The notes: generated by a model not told the origin, from the sequence alone. A DNA stretch of 64,000 nt from Moraxellaceae bacterium (GCA_031119205.1 JAVHYF010000001.1:171687-235686); one strand, 5' to 3'; counted from the stretch's first letter, positions 1-8,459 are shown. Program-made: numbers and translations.

Positions 1-407
1 TAGCCGACGATGCGGTGCGCGGTACGCGCCGACAACAGGTAGGCGAGGAAGAACAGGTTGTAGAAGACGCCCTGGGCCAGCAGCACCAGCAGACGCTCGA
101 AACGCGAAGGCTGTGCGATCTCGATGAAGGTCATCAGGTGCATGCGCTCGTTCTCGGCCTCCTCCAGCAACTGGCGTATCCAGCCCTGGTCGTCGCGCAT
201 GGTGCGCAGCGCGCGCAGGTGCTGCAGCGTGCCGCCTACCATGCCGGGTACAGCGGCGACCGTCTCCAGCACCACCGCGCGGTTGCCGTAGCGGCGCGCG
301 AACAGCGCGTCGGCAAAGAAGCGCAGCAGCCTGGTGACGCCGAGCGCGACGCGGTCGCTCAGGTCCTGCGGCGTGTGGTGGATGCGTTCATAGCTCCGGG
401 TATCCAT
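1..407 (-). CDS. aox: Alternative oxidase, N-terminal part (cut by window edge)
   Basis: Cyanide- and NO-resistant di-iron ubiquinol oxidase of the inner membrane, reducing O2 to water without proton pumping. Only the first 135 residues lie in the window; the gene runs off at base 1. Seen: the LET motif with Glu49 and the NERMHL motif with Glu87 and His90, two of the iron-ligand motifs of the family, followed by the start of a hydrophobic hairpin around residues 105-125. The LEEEA and RADE-H motifs would lie outside. A GAGGG ribosome site sits 9 bases before the ATG. It starts 37 bases after the hmp stop on the same strand, so it is probably co-transcribed with hmp from the NsrR-controlled promoter. 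Vibrio fischeri aox is known to be NO-induced through NsrR; the same logic is inferred here. Confidence 0.88.
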   Translation of the reverse strand, partial: MDTRSYERIHHTPQDLSDRVALGVTRLLRFFADALFARRYGNRAVVLETVAAVPGMVGGTLQHLRALRTMRDDQGWIRQLLEEAENERMHLMTFIEIAQPSRFERLLVLLAQGVFYNLFFLAYLLSARTAHRIVG

Positions 408-444
408 GATCTGTTCCCTCGTGAATGACGATCGATCGACGAAC

Positions 445-1650
445 TCAAAGCAGGTGGTCCAGCAACTCCGGGCCGAAGACCTCGCGATGGATGCGCGTGG
501 CGCGCACCCCGCTGGCGACCAGCCCCTGCCACTGCGCCTGCATGAAGCCGATGGGCCCGCACAGGTAGAACTCGGCGTCCACGCCGATCCTGTCCAGCAC
601 CACCGCCACATCCATGCGGCCGACGTGCGTGTAGTCCTCCGCCGGCCGGTCCTCCGCCGTCGGGGCCTCGTAGAAACTCAGGCGCCGCAGCGCCGGCATG
701 TGCTCCCTGGCCGCCGCCACGGCGTCGCGCAAGGCATGCTGCCGGCCATGGCGTGCGGCATGGGCGAACAGCGTGGGGCGCTGCGGGTTGCGCAGCGCCA
801 GCGCGTTCAGCACAGCCACCATCGGCGTGATGCCGACACCGGCGGACAGCAGGGCGATTGGCGTCGCGTCCTGCAGCGCTGGCGCGAAGTCACCACAGGC
901 CGGCCCCACCTCCAGACGGTCGCCCACCTTCAGGTTGGCGTGCAGCCAGTTCGATACCCGGCCGGCCGGCACGTCGTCATGGCCGGCTTCGCGCTTGACG
1001 CTGATGCGCCACCAGGGCTGCTCCGGCGCATCCGACAGGCTGTACTGGCGTAGCTGGCGCAGGCCATCCTGCGTCACCGCGACGCTGACGTACTGGCCCG
1101 GCAGGAAGGCCCCCGGCGAACCGCCGGCCTCGTCACGCAAGTAGAAGGAACGCACGTCCTCGCTTTCATCCCGCAGCTCGCTGACCACCAGCGCGCGCAA
1201 AGCACCCGGCTCGGTGCCGAGCTGTCCGTAAAGACGCTTCTCCGCCTCGATAAGGGTCTTGGCCAGCACCCAGTAGGCCTCGTCCCAGGCTGCCAGCAGC
1301 GGCGGTGCCGCCGCCTCGCCCAGCACCTGCTGGATGGCATCCAGCAGGTGGCGCCCGACGATCGGATAGTGCTCTGCCCGGATGCCGACGGACACATGCT
1401 TATGGACGATGCGCTCCACCACCGGAGTGAGTACGCCGGGGTTGCGGTGATTGGCCGCGTAGGCAAACACGGCGGCCGCCAGCGACTGCTGCTGGGCGCC
1501 ATTGGCCTGGTTGCCGAGGTTGAAGAGGTTCTTCAGTTCGGGATGCGCGCGGAACATCGCATCGTAGAAATGGCGCGTGATGGCGACGCCATGCTCACGC
1601 AGCACGGGCACGCTGGCATCGATGTAGGGGACGGCGAAACTGGACAGCAT
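445..1650 (-). CDS. hmp: Flavohemoglobin, nitric oxide dioxygenase
   Basis: Converts NO, O2 and NAD(P)H to nitrate in the cytoplasm. The 401-residue protein has an N-terminal globin (about 1-140), an FAD domain with the RQYS motif and an NAD domain with GVGITPM and CGPIGFM. Two ATGs are adjacent (1653 and 1650). Starting at the second puts distal Tyr at 29, Gln at 53 and proximal His at 85, exactly the E. coli Hmp numbering, and gives a better spacing of 6 to the AGGAG ribosome site, so I use it. It is the first gene of an hmp-aox unit. A 23-base NsrR-like dyad lies 30 bases upstream, so induction by NO is expected. Confidence 0.95.
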   Translation of the reverse strand: MLSSFAVPYIDASVPVLREHGVAITRHFYDAMFRAHPELKNLFNLGNQANGAQQQSLAAAVFAYAANHRNPGVLTPVVERIVHKHVSVGIRAEHYPIVGRHLLDAIQQVLGEAAAPPLLAAWDEAYWVLAKTLIEAEKRLYGQLGTEPGALRALVVSELRDESEDVRSFYLRDEAGGSPGAFLPGQYVSVAVTQDGLRQLRQYSLSDAPEQPWWRISVKREAGHDDVPAGRVSNWLHANLKVGDRLEVGPACGDFAPALQDATPIALLSAGVGITPMVAVLNALALRNPQRPTLFAHAARHGRQHALRDAVAAAREHMPALRRLSFYEAPTAEDRPAEDYTHVGRMDVAVVLDRIGVDAEFYLCGPIGFMQAQWQGLVASGVRATRIHREVFGPELLDHLL

Positions 1651-1679
1651 CATGGGCTCCTGGCTGAGGGGTTCTGTTT

Positions 1680-1702
1680 TTGTAGTATTTGAAATGCAAC
1701 TT
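1680..1702 (-). promoter_or_regulatory. NsrR operator upstream of hmp-aox
   Basis: On the minus strand the two 11-base half sites are AAGTTGCATTT and AAATACTACAA separated by one C. This is the 11-1-11 arrangement of the NsrR consensus (half site close to AAGATGCATTT). It lies between hmp and the truncated hemoglobin gene, next to the hmp leader. The left half is near perfect and the right half weaker. Binding is inferred from sequence only. Confidence 0.75.
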
Positions 1703-1714
1703 TAAGGGCAGGCA

Positions 1715-2137
1715 TCAAGGGTGGTGGGCGGGCGTGGTCACCTCCTGATGGTCAGCAAGAGCTTCGCTCTGGCTGAATTCGTGCATCAGGCGCAGTGACT
1801 GGCCGATGTTGCGCGCGCGGGCGAGCCAGGCCTCTGCCAGATCGTCGGGCAATGCGACCTGGATGGTGGCGGCAAACAGTGTCAGCCACTGGTCCAGCAA
1901 CGCGGGCGTGAAACCAGACGCCATGTGGCGCTCGGCCACACGGTAGCGATAGTCGAGGTAGCGCTCGCCCCCGAGCGTGACCCACCAGAAGTGGGTGAGC
2001 ACCGCCTCGTGGGCGGGCCAGTCATGTACGCGGGCAAAGGGCTCGCTCAGCGTGGGATGGACACGTATGGCGGCATAGAAGCGCGCCACCACCTGCGCCA
2101 CCTTGTCACGCCCGATCTCCGTGGCGACATCACGCAT
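1715..2137 (-). CDS. Group III truncated hemoglobin
   Basis: Small 2/2 globin of 140 residues that binds O2 and NO at a b-type heme in the cytoplasm. The group III pattern is visible: HFWWVTLGG around residues 49-57, the probable proximal His71 in the ERHM segment and the DQWLTLF helix after it. The start ATG overlaps the end of nsrR by 8 bases, so the two genes form one translationally coupled unit. This position suggests a role in nitrosative stress, as proposed for other group III members such as Campylobacter Ctb. Its exact activity (NO scavenging or peroxide chemistry) cannot be told from sequence. Confidence 0.88.
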   Translation of the reverse strand: MRDVATEIGRDKVAQVVARFYAAIRVHPTLSEPFARVHDWPAHEAVLTHFWWVTLGGERYLDYRYRVAERHMASGFTPALLDQWLTLFAATIQVALPDDLAEAWLARARNIGQSLRLMHEFSQSEALADHQEVTTPAHHP

Positions 2138-2588
2138 GGCCGGCTCCCAGTGCCGACATGAAGTCGCGGTGCAGGCTGACGATGGCCGTCCCGGTGCGAC
2201 CGCGGCACACGTCGGCCAGGCTGTACTCGTTCATCTTGTCGTAGAAGGCCGCCAGCCCGGCATTGAGGGCGCCCTTCAGCAGGCAGCGGCCACGCAGGGT
2301 GCAGGGGGTTTCGTCGCAATCGACGAGGGTGTCGCATTCCTCAAGCTGCTGGATGACTTCACCCAGCCGCAGCGTGTCGGCCGGCACGCCGAGGATCAGC
2401 CCGCCATTGCGGCCACGGATCGCCGTCACCCAGCCCAGCTTGCCGAGGCGGTTGGCCACCTTGACGAGGTGGTTGTGCGGCACGTCGAACTGCTGCGCGA
2501 TCTCGGCGATCGTGACCGGCGTGTCGCGCTCATGCGTCAGGTACATCAGGACGCGCAGGCCGAAATCGGAGAAGCGGGTGAGTCGCAT
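2130..2588 (-). CDS. nsrR: NO-sensing Rrf2-family repressor NsrR
   Basis: Iron-sulfur transcription repressor that loses DNA binding when its cluster reacts with NO. Residues 1-60 form the Rrf2 winged helix (start MRLTRFSDFG). The cluster ligands are Cys91, Cys96 and Cys102 with spacing C-x4-C-x5-C, the same positions as in E. coli NsrR, and Asp8 matches the fourth ligand known from Streptomyces NsrR. That separates it from IscR, whose cysteine spacing differs. It is 152 residues long and overlaps the globin gene. A dyad of the same type as the hmp operator lies 40 bases upstream, so autorepression is likely. Confidence 0.93.
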   Translation of the reverse strand: MRLTRFSDFGLRVLMYLTHERDTPVTIAEIAQQFDVPHNHLVKVANRLGKLGWVTAIRGRNGGLILGVPADTLRLGEVIQQLEECDTLVDCDETPCTLRGRCLLKGALNAGLAAFYDKMNEYSLADVCRGRTGTAIVSLHRDFMSALGAGHA

Positions 2589-2627
2589 GGCGGCGCTCGT
2601 GAGTCACGGAATGGCGCCATGCTATTA

Positions 2628-2650
2628 AAGTTGCAGATTACATGCAACTA
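2628..2650 (-). promoter_or_regulatory. NsrR operator upstream of nsrR-globin
   Basis: Half sites AAGTTGCAGAT and ACATGCAACTA flank one T, again 11-1-11, with TTGCA and TGCAA in mirrored positions. It shares AAGTTGCA with the hmp site. It is placed 40 bases before the nsrR start, where it would overlap the promoter. Inference: NsrR represses its own operon and the hmp-aox unit through the same element. Confidence 0.72.
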
Positions 2651-2670
2651 TTGTCTGCGCGTGTCGCGGG

Positions 2671-2699
2671 CTATGGAGCCGCCCGCGGCGGCTCCATAG
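2671..2699 (-). terminator. Strong hairpin after VOC gene
   Basis: A perfect 13-base-pair stem (CTATGGAGCCGCC with its complement) closes a CGC loop. It begins 4 bases beyond the stop of the VOC gene at 2704 and lies before the nsrR promoter, so it probably ends the upstream minus-strand transcripts. There is no T tract, so it is a weak intrinsic terminator at best. Confidence 0.45.
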
Positions 2700-2703
2700 T
2701 CAG

Positions 2704-3123
2704 TCAGGCGGCGCACTCCTCCACGCTGACCATCCAGCCCAGGCCGAACTTGTCTTCCAGCATGCCGAAGTACGGCGACCAGAAGGTCTTGTCCAGCGGC
2801 ATGGTGACCTTGCCGCCCTCCGACAGCGCCTTGAAGCAGCGCTCGGCCTCCTGCTGGTCGGCCACCGTCAGCGACAGCGAGAAGTTCTTGAACTGCGCCT
2901 GCGGACCACAGCCGTCGGAGGCCATTACCATCGTCTTGCCGATGGTGATGCTGGCGTGCATCACCTTGTCCCCCCAACCTTCCGGCACCATGCCGGGCGG
3001 ATGCTCGGTCGGACTTTCGCTGAAACGCATCAGCATGTCGCGCTTCGCGCCGACGGCTTGTTCGTAGAACCTGATGGCCTCTTCACAACGGCCGTCGAAG
3101 AACAGATAGACGTTCACTTCCAT
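2704..3123 (-). CDS. PhnB-type VOC family protein
   Basis: A 139-residue protein of the vicinal oxygen chelate fold, PhnB/glyoxalase-like subgroup, starting MEVNVYLFFDGRCEEAIRF. This subgroup often lacks known activity; members bind small ligands or metals as dimers. GWGDKVMHASI and the C-terminal LEDKFGLGWMVS are typical of the family. The start follows an AAGGAGAT ribosome site. The gene is the last of a run of minus-strand genes behind the efflux pump. Its substrate is unknown. A much longer open frame extends upstream in this phase, but it runs inside the transporter gene and is not real. Confidence 0.82.
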   Translation of the reverse strand: MEVNVYLFFDGRCEEAIRFYEQAVGAKRDMLMRFSESPTEHPPGMVPEGWGDKVMHASITIGKTMVMASDGCGPQAQFKNFSLSLTVADQQEAERCFKALSEGGKVTMPLDKTFWSPYFGMLEDKFGLGWMVSVEECAA

Positions 3124-3164
3124 GGTGATCTCCTTGTCTCTCGGGGGTAGAACGGGAGGGCCGC

Positions 3165-4649
3165 TCAGGCAGCATCCTTTGCCGGCCCGGTAGCGGGGGT
3201 CGGTGCCGCGCCGTGCGGATCGGCATCCGTCGGCATGGCGACCGGTTTCAGCAACAGCGCAGAGGCCAGCACGGCCACGGCACCGAAGATCGAGCCGACC
3301 ACGAAGGCCGCTTGATAACCACCGGTCAGTGCCGCAAGCTGGTCGGCGCCACCGGCCAGCATCTCGCTGGTGCGCGAGCCGGCCAGGCTGGCAAGGATGG
3401 CGAGACCCAGCGCGCCACCCATCATGAAGCTGGTGTTCACCACACCGGAGGCGAGGCCGGACTCGCTGGGCGCCACGTCCCCCATGGCCGCCAGCAGCAC
3501 CGGGTTGAGCGCCATGCCGGCTCCCACACCCAGCAGCAGCATGCTGGGCAGCACATCGATGACGAAGCTGCCTTCCACCGGCGCGCGGATGAACAGCGCC
3601 AGCCCGATGGTGACCAGCAGCATGCCCACGGTGATGCAGTTGCGAATGCCGTAGCGCATCACCAGCTTGGCCGACAGGCCCAGCGAGAAGGCCGCCATGA
3701 TCAGGTTGGCCGGCAGGAAGGCGAGGCCCACCTGCATCGGCGTGTAGGCCAGCACCAGTTGCATGTACAGCGCGGACAGGAAGAACCACGCGAACATGGC
3801 TGCCGCCCACAGCACGCCTATGAGGTTGCTGACCGACAGGTTGCGATGGCGGAACAGGCCCAGCGGCATCAGCGGTGCAGCGATGCGCGACTCGATGAGG
3901 ATGAAGGCCGCCATCAGCACCGCCGCCACGGCGAGCAGGCCCAGCGTCTGCAGGGACGTCCAGCCTGCCTCGTTGCCGTTGACGATGGCATACACCGCCA
4001 GCAGCAGCGAGCCGGTGACCGTCAGCGCACCGGCCACATCCAGCGAGGGGTGTGCAGGCGGCTTGTGGATGGCCGGCAACAGGCGCGCGGACAGCAGGTA
4101 CACCGCGATGCCCACAGGGATGTTCACCAGGAAGTTCCAGTGCCAGGACAGGGTGCTGGTCAGCAGGCCGCCCAGCAGCACGCCGACCGAACCGCCACCC
4201 GCGCACACGAAGCCGTACACACCCATGGCCTTGGCGCGCTCGGCCGGTTCGGTGAACAGGTCCATCATCAGCGACAGCGCGACGGCAGACACCACCGCGC
4301 CGCCCATGCCCTGCACTGCACGCGCGGTAATCAGGAAACCTTGCGTGGTCGCCACGCCGCAGGCCAGCGAGGCCAGCGTGAACAGCACGAGGCCGATGAG
4401 GAAAAGCTTCTTGTGGCCGTAGAGGTCCCCCAGACGCCCGCCCAGCAGCAGGAAGCCGCCGAAGGTAAGCATGTAGGCATTGACCACCCAGGCCAGGGCG
4501 GACTCGGAGAACTGCAGGTCCTCGCGGATGGACGGCAGGGCCACGTTCACGATGGTCGTGTCCAGCACGATCATCAGCTCGCCCAGGCACAGCAGGATCA
4601 TCGCCAGCCAGCGGCGGTCATTCGTCACGTTGCTCATCTTGTCGGTCAT
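3165..4649 (-). CDS. DHA2-family MFS drug efflux transporter
   Basis: A 494-residue inner-membrane drug:H+ antiporter of the 14-helix DHA2 (EmrB/QacA) group. Seen: the motif A loop GGRLGDLYGHKK near residue 70, the ARAVQGMGGA motif C region in helix 5, and about 14 hydrophobic segments. The C-terminal tail is Ala/Pro-rich. It sits between VOC and SRPBCC genes on one strand, which suggests export of a compound handled by those ligand-binding proteins. There is no adjacent membrane-fusion (EmrA) gene, so it probably works alone. A second in-frame ATG 12 bases downstream is an alternative start. Confidence 0.87.
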   Translation of the reverse strand: MTDKMSNVTNDRRWLAMILLCLGELMIVLDTTIVNVALPSIREDLQFSESALAWVVNAYMLTFGGFLLLGGRLGDLYGHKKLFLIGLVLFTLASLACGVATTQGFLITARAVQGMGGAVVSAVALSLMMDLFTEPAERAKAMGVYGFVCAGGGSVGVLLGGLLTSTLSWHWNFLVNIPVGIAVYLLSARLLPAIHKPPAHPSLDVAGALTVTGSLLLAVYAIVNGNEAGWTSLQTLGLLAVAAVLMAAFILIESRIAAPLMPLGLFRHRNLSVSNLIGVLWAAAMFAWFFLSALYMQLVLAYTPMQVGLAFLPANLIMAAFSLGLSAKLVMRYGIRNCITVGMLLVTIGLALFIRAPVEGSFVIDVLPSMLLLGVGAGMALNPVLLAAMGDVAPSESGLASGVVNTSFMMGGALGLAILASLAGSRTSEMLAGGADQLAALTGGYQAAFVVGSIFGAVAVLASALLLKPVAMPTDADPHGAAPTPATGPAKDAA

Positions 4650-4761
4650 GTCCGGATTGGATCAGTGTTGATGGGCCTGCGCAGACAACAGGCCACGCCC
4701 GCGCCGTTACCGGCATGGACTCCCGTCTGCACAAGCGCCTTGTCCTTGTTGATGGGCCGGC

Positions 4762-5250
4762 TCAGGCACGCAGGCGCTGCAGGTGCGCAGCCAGCCGGTC
4801 GAGGGTCTGCTTGCCGCCTTCGACAGCGCCGAAGGCCTTCACCTTCTCGGCGGCCTCCACGCTGTCGAAGATCATGCGCAGCACCAGGCGGGTCTTGTCC
4901 GCCTCCTCGATGAAAGTCACTTCCGCGTGGAAGCTGGGCTTGAACTCCTCGCCGCCATCGTCGTCGCCGTGCGCGTAGAAGATGCGGCGCGGCGGATCGA
5001 CCTCCTTGAACACGATGCGGTTCGGATAGTCGGTGCCATCCGGCCCGTGCATGATGAAGCGCCAGTTTCCACCGGGACGCACATCCATCTGGTGGATGGT
5101 GTTGGTGAAACCGTCAGGCCCCCACCACTGCGCAATGTGCTGCGGCTCGGTCCACACGCGGAACACCAGTTCGCGCGGTGCATCGAGCAGGCGGGTCAGC
5201 ACGATCTCGCGATCCGTGTGGCGACCCGTCAGCGTGTCGATTTCGTTCAT
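4762..5250 (-). CDS. SRPBCC/AHSA1 domain protein (copy 1)
   Basis: A single START-like helix-grip domain of 162 residues. The hallmark LVFRVWTEPQHIAQWWGPDG is at about residues 29-48. Such proteins bind hydrophobic ligands in a deep cavity, and many sit beside ArsR regulators. A good purine-rich ribosome site (AGAGAAGAAACG) precedes the ATG. It lies between the efflux pump and a VOC gene, one of five SRPBCC genes in 4.8-8.5 kb. No catalytic residues can be assigned and the ligand is unknown. Confidence 0.85.
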   Translation of the reverse strand: MNEIDTLTGRHTDREIVLTRLLDAPRELVFRVWTEPQHIAQWWGPDGFTNTIHQMDVRPGGNWRFIMHGPDGTDYPNRIVFKEVDPPRRIFYAHGDDDGGEEFKPSFHAEVTFIEEADKTRLVLRMIFDSVEAAEKVKAFGAVEGGKQTLDRLAAHLQRLRA

Positions 5251-5343
5251 CGTTTCTTCTCTCGTTCTTTCTCATTCCTGTTTTCCAGCCTTGTCGTACA
5301 TCCCCCCGTCCGGCCGTCATCGATGCATCAAGCACCGATTGCG

Positions 5344-5754
5344 TCACGCGTCCTGCACGTGGGCGGGGTCCATGTACAGCGTTTCCCAGATGTGACCGTC
5401 GAGATCCTGGAAGGAGCGGTAGTACATGAAGCCGTAGTCCTGCGGCTCCTTGATCTCCTTGCCACCCAGACTGATGGCCTTGTCCACCAGCGAGTCGACT
5501 CCGGCACGGCTGTCGGTGGAGAGCGCAATCAGCACCTCGGTGCTGTCCTGCGCATCGACGATCTTCTTCGGCGTGAAATCGCGGAAGCGTGCCTCGGTGA
5601 CCAGCATCGCGAAGATCTGCTCGGAGATGACCATGCAGGCCGCGTTGTCGTCGGTGAACTGGGGGTTGAAGGTGTAGCCGAGGCCGCTGAAGAAGGTCAT
5701 GCTCTTCTTGAGGTCCTTGACCGGCAGGTTCACGAAAATCTGCTTGGATGACAT
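5344..5754 (-). CDS. VOC family (glyoxalase/bleomycin-resistance fold) protein
   Basis: A 136-residue protein of two beta-alpha-beta-beta-beta repeats, beginning MSSKQIFVNLPVKDL. The C-terminal segment DLDGHIWETLYMD carries the Glu usually used as a metal ligand in this fold. AAAGGAA lies 5 bases before the ATG, so the start is secure. It is not clearly glyoxalase I and belongs to a widespread uncharacterised subgroup. It lies in the ArsR-SRPBCC array, so a role in binding or sequestering a small toxic molecule is plausible but unproven. Confidence 0.83.
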   Translation of the reverse strand: MSSKQIFVNLPVKDLKKSMTFFSGLGYTFNPQFTDDNAACMVISEQIFAMLVTEARFRDFTPKKIVDAQDSTEVLIALSTDSRAGVDSLVDKAISLGGKEIKEPQDYGFMYYRSFQDLDGHIWETLYMDPAHVQDA

Positions 5755-5799
5755 GTGGGTTCCTTTGCTATTTCTGGTTCGCTTGTATCGAGTGCTTCG

Positions 5800-6333
5800 T
5801 TACTTCTCGGTGATCTGCTTCAACGTGGCGAGGCCGGCTTCGAAGTCGCGGCCGACCATGTGGTCGAAGTCCATGAAGACCTGCATCACCTTGGCGATGT
5901 AGGGGTTGGGCCCCTGCATGGACCAGGACACGCGGGTGCCGCCCGCTTCCGGCCTGAAGCTGAACTCGGCGAGATTGCGGGCCGCGAAGGGCTCGATGAA
6001 CTGCAGGTCGATGGCGATGCGCGAGGCCGGCTGCGAGTCGACGATCTCCATGCGGCCCTTGCCGGCCTTGTCGTTTCCCTCCCAGGCATAGGTGGCGCCC
6101 TTGCCGCTGTCGGCACCGCCGAAGCTGCGCTGCATGGCGGGGTCCAGCTTCTCGTAGGGCGACCACTGGCCCCACTGGTGGAAGTCGTTCACCAGCGGAA
6201 AGATGCGTTCCGGCGCAGCCTGGATGAGCAGGTTGCGCTCGACGCGGAAGGCGTCCGGCCTGGTTGCGGCGTAGGCCAGGGTCAGCACGACTACGCAGGC
6301 GAGCAGGGCAGCGATGATCTTCAGGGCTTTCAT
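5800..6333 (-). CDS. SRPBCC protein with N-terminal membrane anchor (copy 2)
   Basis: A 177-residue protein of the polyketide-cyclase-like SRPBCC group. Unlike its neighbours it has a hydrophobic N-terminus (ALKIIAALLACVVVLTLAYA, residues 3-22), so it is membrane-anchored or exported. The domain motif reads FPLVNDFHQWGQWSPYEKLD, which is the polyketide-cyclase 2 type rather than AHSA1. The start at 6333 was chosen because the reading frame upstream lacks a ribosome site, while GGGAGAACGACA precedes this ATG. Ligand unknown. Confidence 0.82.
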   Translation of the reverse strand: MKALKIIAALLACVVVLTLAYAATRPDAFRVERNLLIQAAPERIFPLVNDFHQWGQWSPYEKLDPAMQRSFGGADSGKGATYAWEGNDKAGKGRMEIVDSQPASRIAIDLQFIEPFAARNLAEFSFRPEAGGTRVSWSMQGPNPYIAKVMQVFMDFDHMVGRDFEAGLATLKQITEK

Positions 6334-6410
6334 TGTCGTTCTCCCACAGCAGGTCCGCTCCGGCCTGCAAGAATCGAGTTGGCCCGGCCATCCGGCAGGA
6401 CATCCATGGC

Positions 6411-6944
6411 TCAGGCGCCAGCGAGGTAGCTGTCGAGGCGGGCCGTGGCCTGGCTCCAGCCGGGTACGAAGCCGCCCTGCACGATGGCGTCGCACATCCC
6501 GGAGTTCACGCGGGCGTTGATGGTGAGGCGGGTCTTGCCGGCACCGTGCTCGACGAAATGCACCGTCACCAGGCTGTGCGGCGGGATGCCGCAGCCACAG
6601 GGATGGCGGTCATCGGTCATGCCGCTGTAGACGATGCGCTCGTTGGGCACGATCTCGTGGTACGTGCCTTCGCAGGGATAGTCGATGCCGTCCGGCCCGC
6701 GCAGGTTGAGGTTGAAGTGCCCGCCGACGCGCAGATCCACCTCGCACACCATGCCCTGGAAGCCGTCCGGCCCCCACCAGCGCTTGATGTGTTCCGGTTG
6801 CGTCCATGCCGCGAAGACCAGTTCGCGCGGCGCATTGAGCACGCGCGTGATGACGATCTCGTGATGGCTGGGTGGTGTGAGGACGATGCGCGACTCGACG
6901 AGGGCATCGCTGAACTGCGGATCGAGGAAGGCGGAGGCGGACAT
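6411..6944 (-). CDS. SRPBCC/AHSA1 domain protein (copy 3)
   Basis: About 177 residues, one AHSA1-like domain with LVFAAWTQPEHIKRWWGPDG and a C-terminal GGFVPGWSQATARLDSYL helix. I use the ATG at 6944 (MSASAFLDPQ). A GTG at 6998 overlaps the stop of the GFA gene and would add 18 low-complexity residues; coupling from it is possible. It is the third of five SRPBCC genes on this strand. No enzymatic residues are recognised. Confidence 0.82.
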   Translation of the reverse strand: MSASAFLDPQFSDALVESRIVLTPPSHHEIVITRVLNAPRELVFAAWTQPEHIKRWWGPDGFQGMVCEVDLRVGGHFNLNLRGPDGIDYPCEGTYHEIVPNERIVYSGMTDDRHPCGCGIPPHSLVTVHFVEHGAGKTRLTINARVNSGMCDAIVQGGFVPGWSQATARLDSYLAGA

Positions 6945-6994
6945 GGTGGGCGTGTGTCTATGGTTGTAATGGTGTGGGAGCGCCGGCTCTGGCC

Positions 6995-7369
6995 TCACAT
7001 CGCGCGGCCGTCGAAGTGCGTCACCGGCACGGCATCGAGGTCGATGCCTTCAAGACAGCGGATGTTGATCGCCGCCCTCGGCTGACCGTCCGGATCGGTG
7101 GCCTCGCCGAAGACGTGGATACCGCAGGCCGGGCAGAAGCGATGCACGATGGCGTGCTTGTTGAAGGTATATCGCGCGCAATCGTCAGCTTCTGTCAGCA
7201 GTCGCAACTGCGCGCGCGGCACGAACCACAGCAGCGAGCCACGGCGCTGGCACATGGAGCAGTTGCAGGCCATCGCCGTATCGATGTCGCCGGTGACTTC
7301 GATGGCGACGCGACCGCAGTGGCAACTGCCGCGATGGATGTGGGACGTAGCGTTGGTCGTAGCATTCAT
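6995..7369 (-). CDS. GFA family zinc-binding protein
   Basis: A 124-residue member of the GFA (glutathione-dependent formaldehyde-activating enzyme-like) family. The zinc-ligand cysteines are visible: CHC near residue 16, the ACNCSMC cluster near 34 and CPAC near 80. Most family members have no proven formaldehyde role. It lies within the SRPBCC array, between copies 3 and 4, on the same strand. In this context it may detoxify or bind an electrophile, which is inference. Confidence 0.85.
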   Translation of the reverse strand: MNATTNATSHIHRGSCHCGRVAIEVTGDIDTAMACNCSMCQRRGSLLWFVPRAQLRLLTEADDCARYTFNKHAIVHRFCPACGIHVFGEATDPDGQPRAAINIRCLEGIDLDAVPVTHFDGRAM

Positions 7370-7407
7370 GGTCGGGGGTTGCCGTAGGGGCTGAGCGGCC
7401 CGGACGC

Positions 7408-7881
7408 TCAGCGTCGTCCGCCAATGAAATCGCCGAGGCGGTCGAAGGCCTCCGTCCAGCCGCCCATGTGGCTGTCGCGTTCGCTGACGGACTGGAACGG
7501 CGTCTGCACGAAATGCATGCGGGTGCGGCCGCCCTGTTCGCTGAAGCTCAGGCTCACCAGGTTCTCCATGCCGCGCTCGCCCTCCTCTTCCCAGGCGAAG
7601 GTGAACACCAGTCGCGCCGGCGCGTCGATCTCGCGGTACTCCCCGCGGAACCAGTACTCCTGCCCGTCCGGCGAGCGGATGCAGGTGCGGTAACGGCCAC
7701 CGACGCGCAGGTCGATCTGGCAGTCGAGCACCGTGAAGTCCTTCGGGCCCATCCAGCGGAACTGGTGGCGCGCTTCGGTCCACGCCGCGAACACCAGATG
7801 GCGTGGCGCATCGAACTCGCGGGTGATGCTCAGGGTGTCGTCGGGCCGCGCCTGCGCGCCACCCAGCACTGCTGCAATCAT
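7408..7881 (-). CDS. SRPBCC/AHSA1 domain protein (copy 4)
   Basis: A 157-residue single-domain AHSA1-like protein with LVFAAWTEARHQFRWMGPKD and the C-terminal HMGGWTEAFDRLGDFI helix. AGGAGAAGAA stands directly before the ATG. The start overlaps the end of copy 5 by 4 bases, so the two are translationally coupled. Function unknown; probably ligand binding in a hydrophobic cavity. Confidence 0.85.
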   Translation of the reverse strand: MIAAVLGGAQARPDDTLSITREFDAPRHLVFAAWTEARHQFRWMGPKDFTVLDCQIDLRVGGRYRTCIRSPDGQEYWFRGEYREIDAPARLVFTFAWEEEGERGMENLVSLSFSEQGGRTRMHFVQTPFQSVSERDSHMGGWTEAFDRLGDFIGGRR

Positions 7882-8459
7882 TTCTCTTCTCCTGCAAGAC
7901 TGTTGTGACCGCGTTGGCGGTCTCCTTCATCGCCTCGTTCGTCACTCGCGGCACCGGGACTGAAGCTCGCGACGTAGCGCCCGAGCATGCCGAGGTTGTC
8001 CTTCCAGCCATGTGTCCAGCCAAGTTTCATGGCGTCCAGCGTCCACTTCGGATCGCCACCGCTGACGCGACGGATGCGCGCGTGGATCCTCAGGTGGGTG
8101 CGCTGGGGGGTGCGCGGATCTTCCGCATCGAAGCGGACAGTCAGCTGCGCGTAGTGGAAGGGCTGACCGTTCTCCTCGCACACCTCTTCATAGACGAGTC
8201 GCGCTGGCGGCAGGACTTCGGAATAGGTATTGCGACTGAGATAGACCGTGCCGTCCCGGTGATGCATGCGCATGTGGAAATGGCCGCCGGGCCGCACGTC
8301 CATCGACTCGCACACCACCCGCTCGAAGCCCTCCGGCATCCACCACTTCGCGATGTGCGTCGGGTCCGTCCACAGGCTGAACACCAGGGCAGGTGGCGCA
8401 TCCAGCACGCGCGACACACTCGCTGCCGCTTCGCCCGCTTCGAGGGCAGTCTCACTCAT
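7878..8459 (-). CDS. SRPBCC/AHSA1 domain protein (copy 5)
   Basis: A 193-residue AHSA1-like protein starting MSETALEAGE, with LVFSLWTDPTHIAKWWMPEG and the C-terminal KLGWTHGWKDNLGMLGRYV helix. The start lies 8 bases inside the ArsR gene, an overlap common for ArsR-SRPBCC pairs, and a longer upstream reading is excluded by that gene. As the first gene after the regulator it is the best candidate to share a ligand with it. Confidence 0.86.
   Translation of the reverse strand: MSETALEAGEAAASVSRVLDAPPALVFSLWTDPTHIAKWWMPEGFERVVCESMDVRPGGHFHMRMHHRDGTVYLSRNTYSEVLPPARLVYEEVCEENGQPFHYAQLTVRFDAEDPRTPQRTHLRIHARIRRVSGGDPKWTLDAMKLGWTHGWKDNLGMLGRYVASFSPGAASDERGDEGDRQRGHNSLAGEEK

Noticed and set aside
2704..4590. 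Apparent 628-residue protein ending in the VOC domain
   Set aside because: The first three quarters lie out of phase within the MFS transporter gene; only the last 139 residues with their own ribosome site are real.
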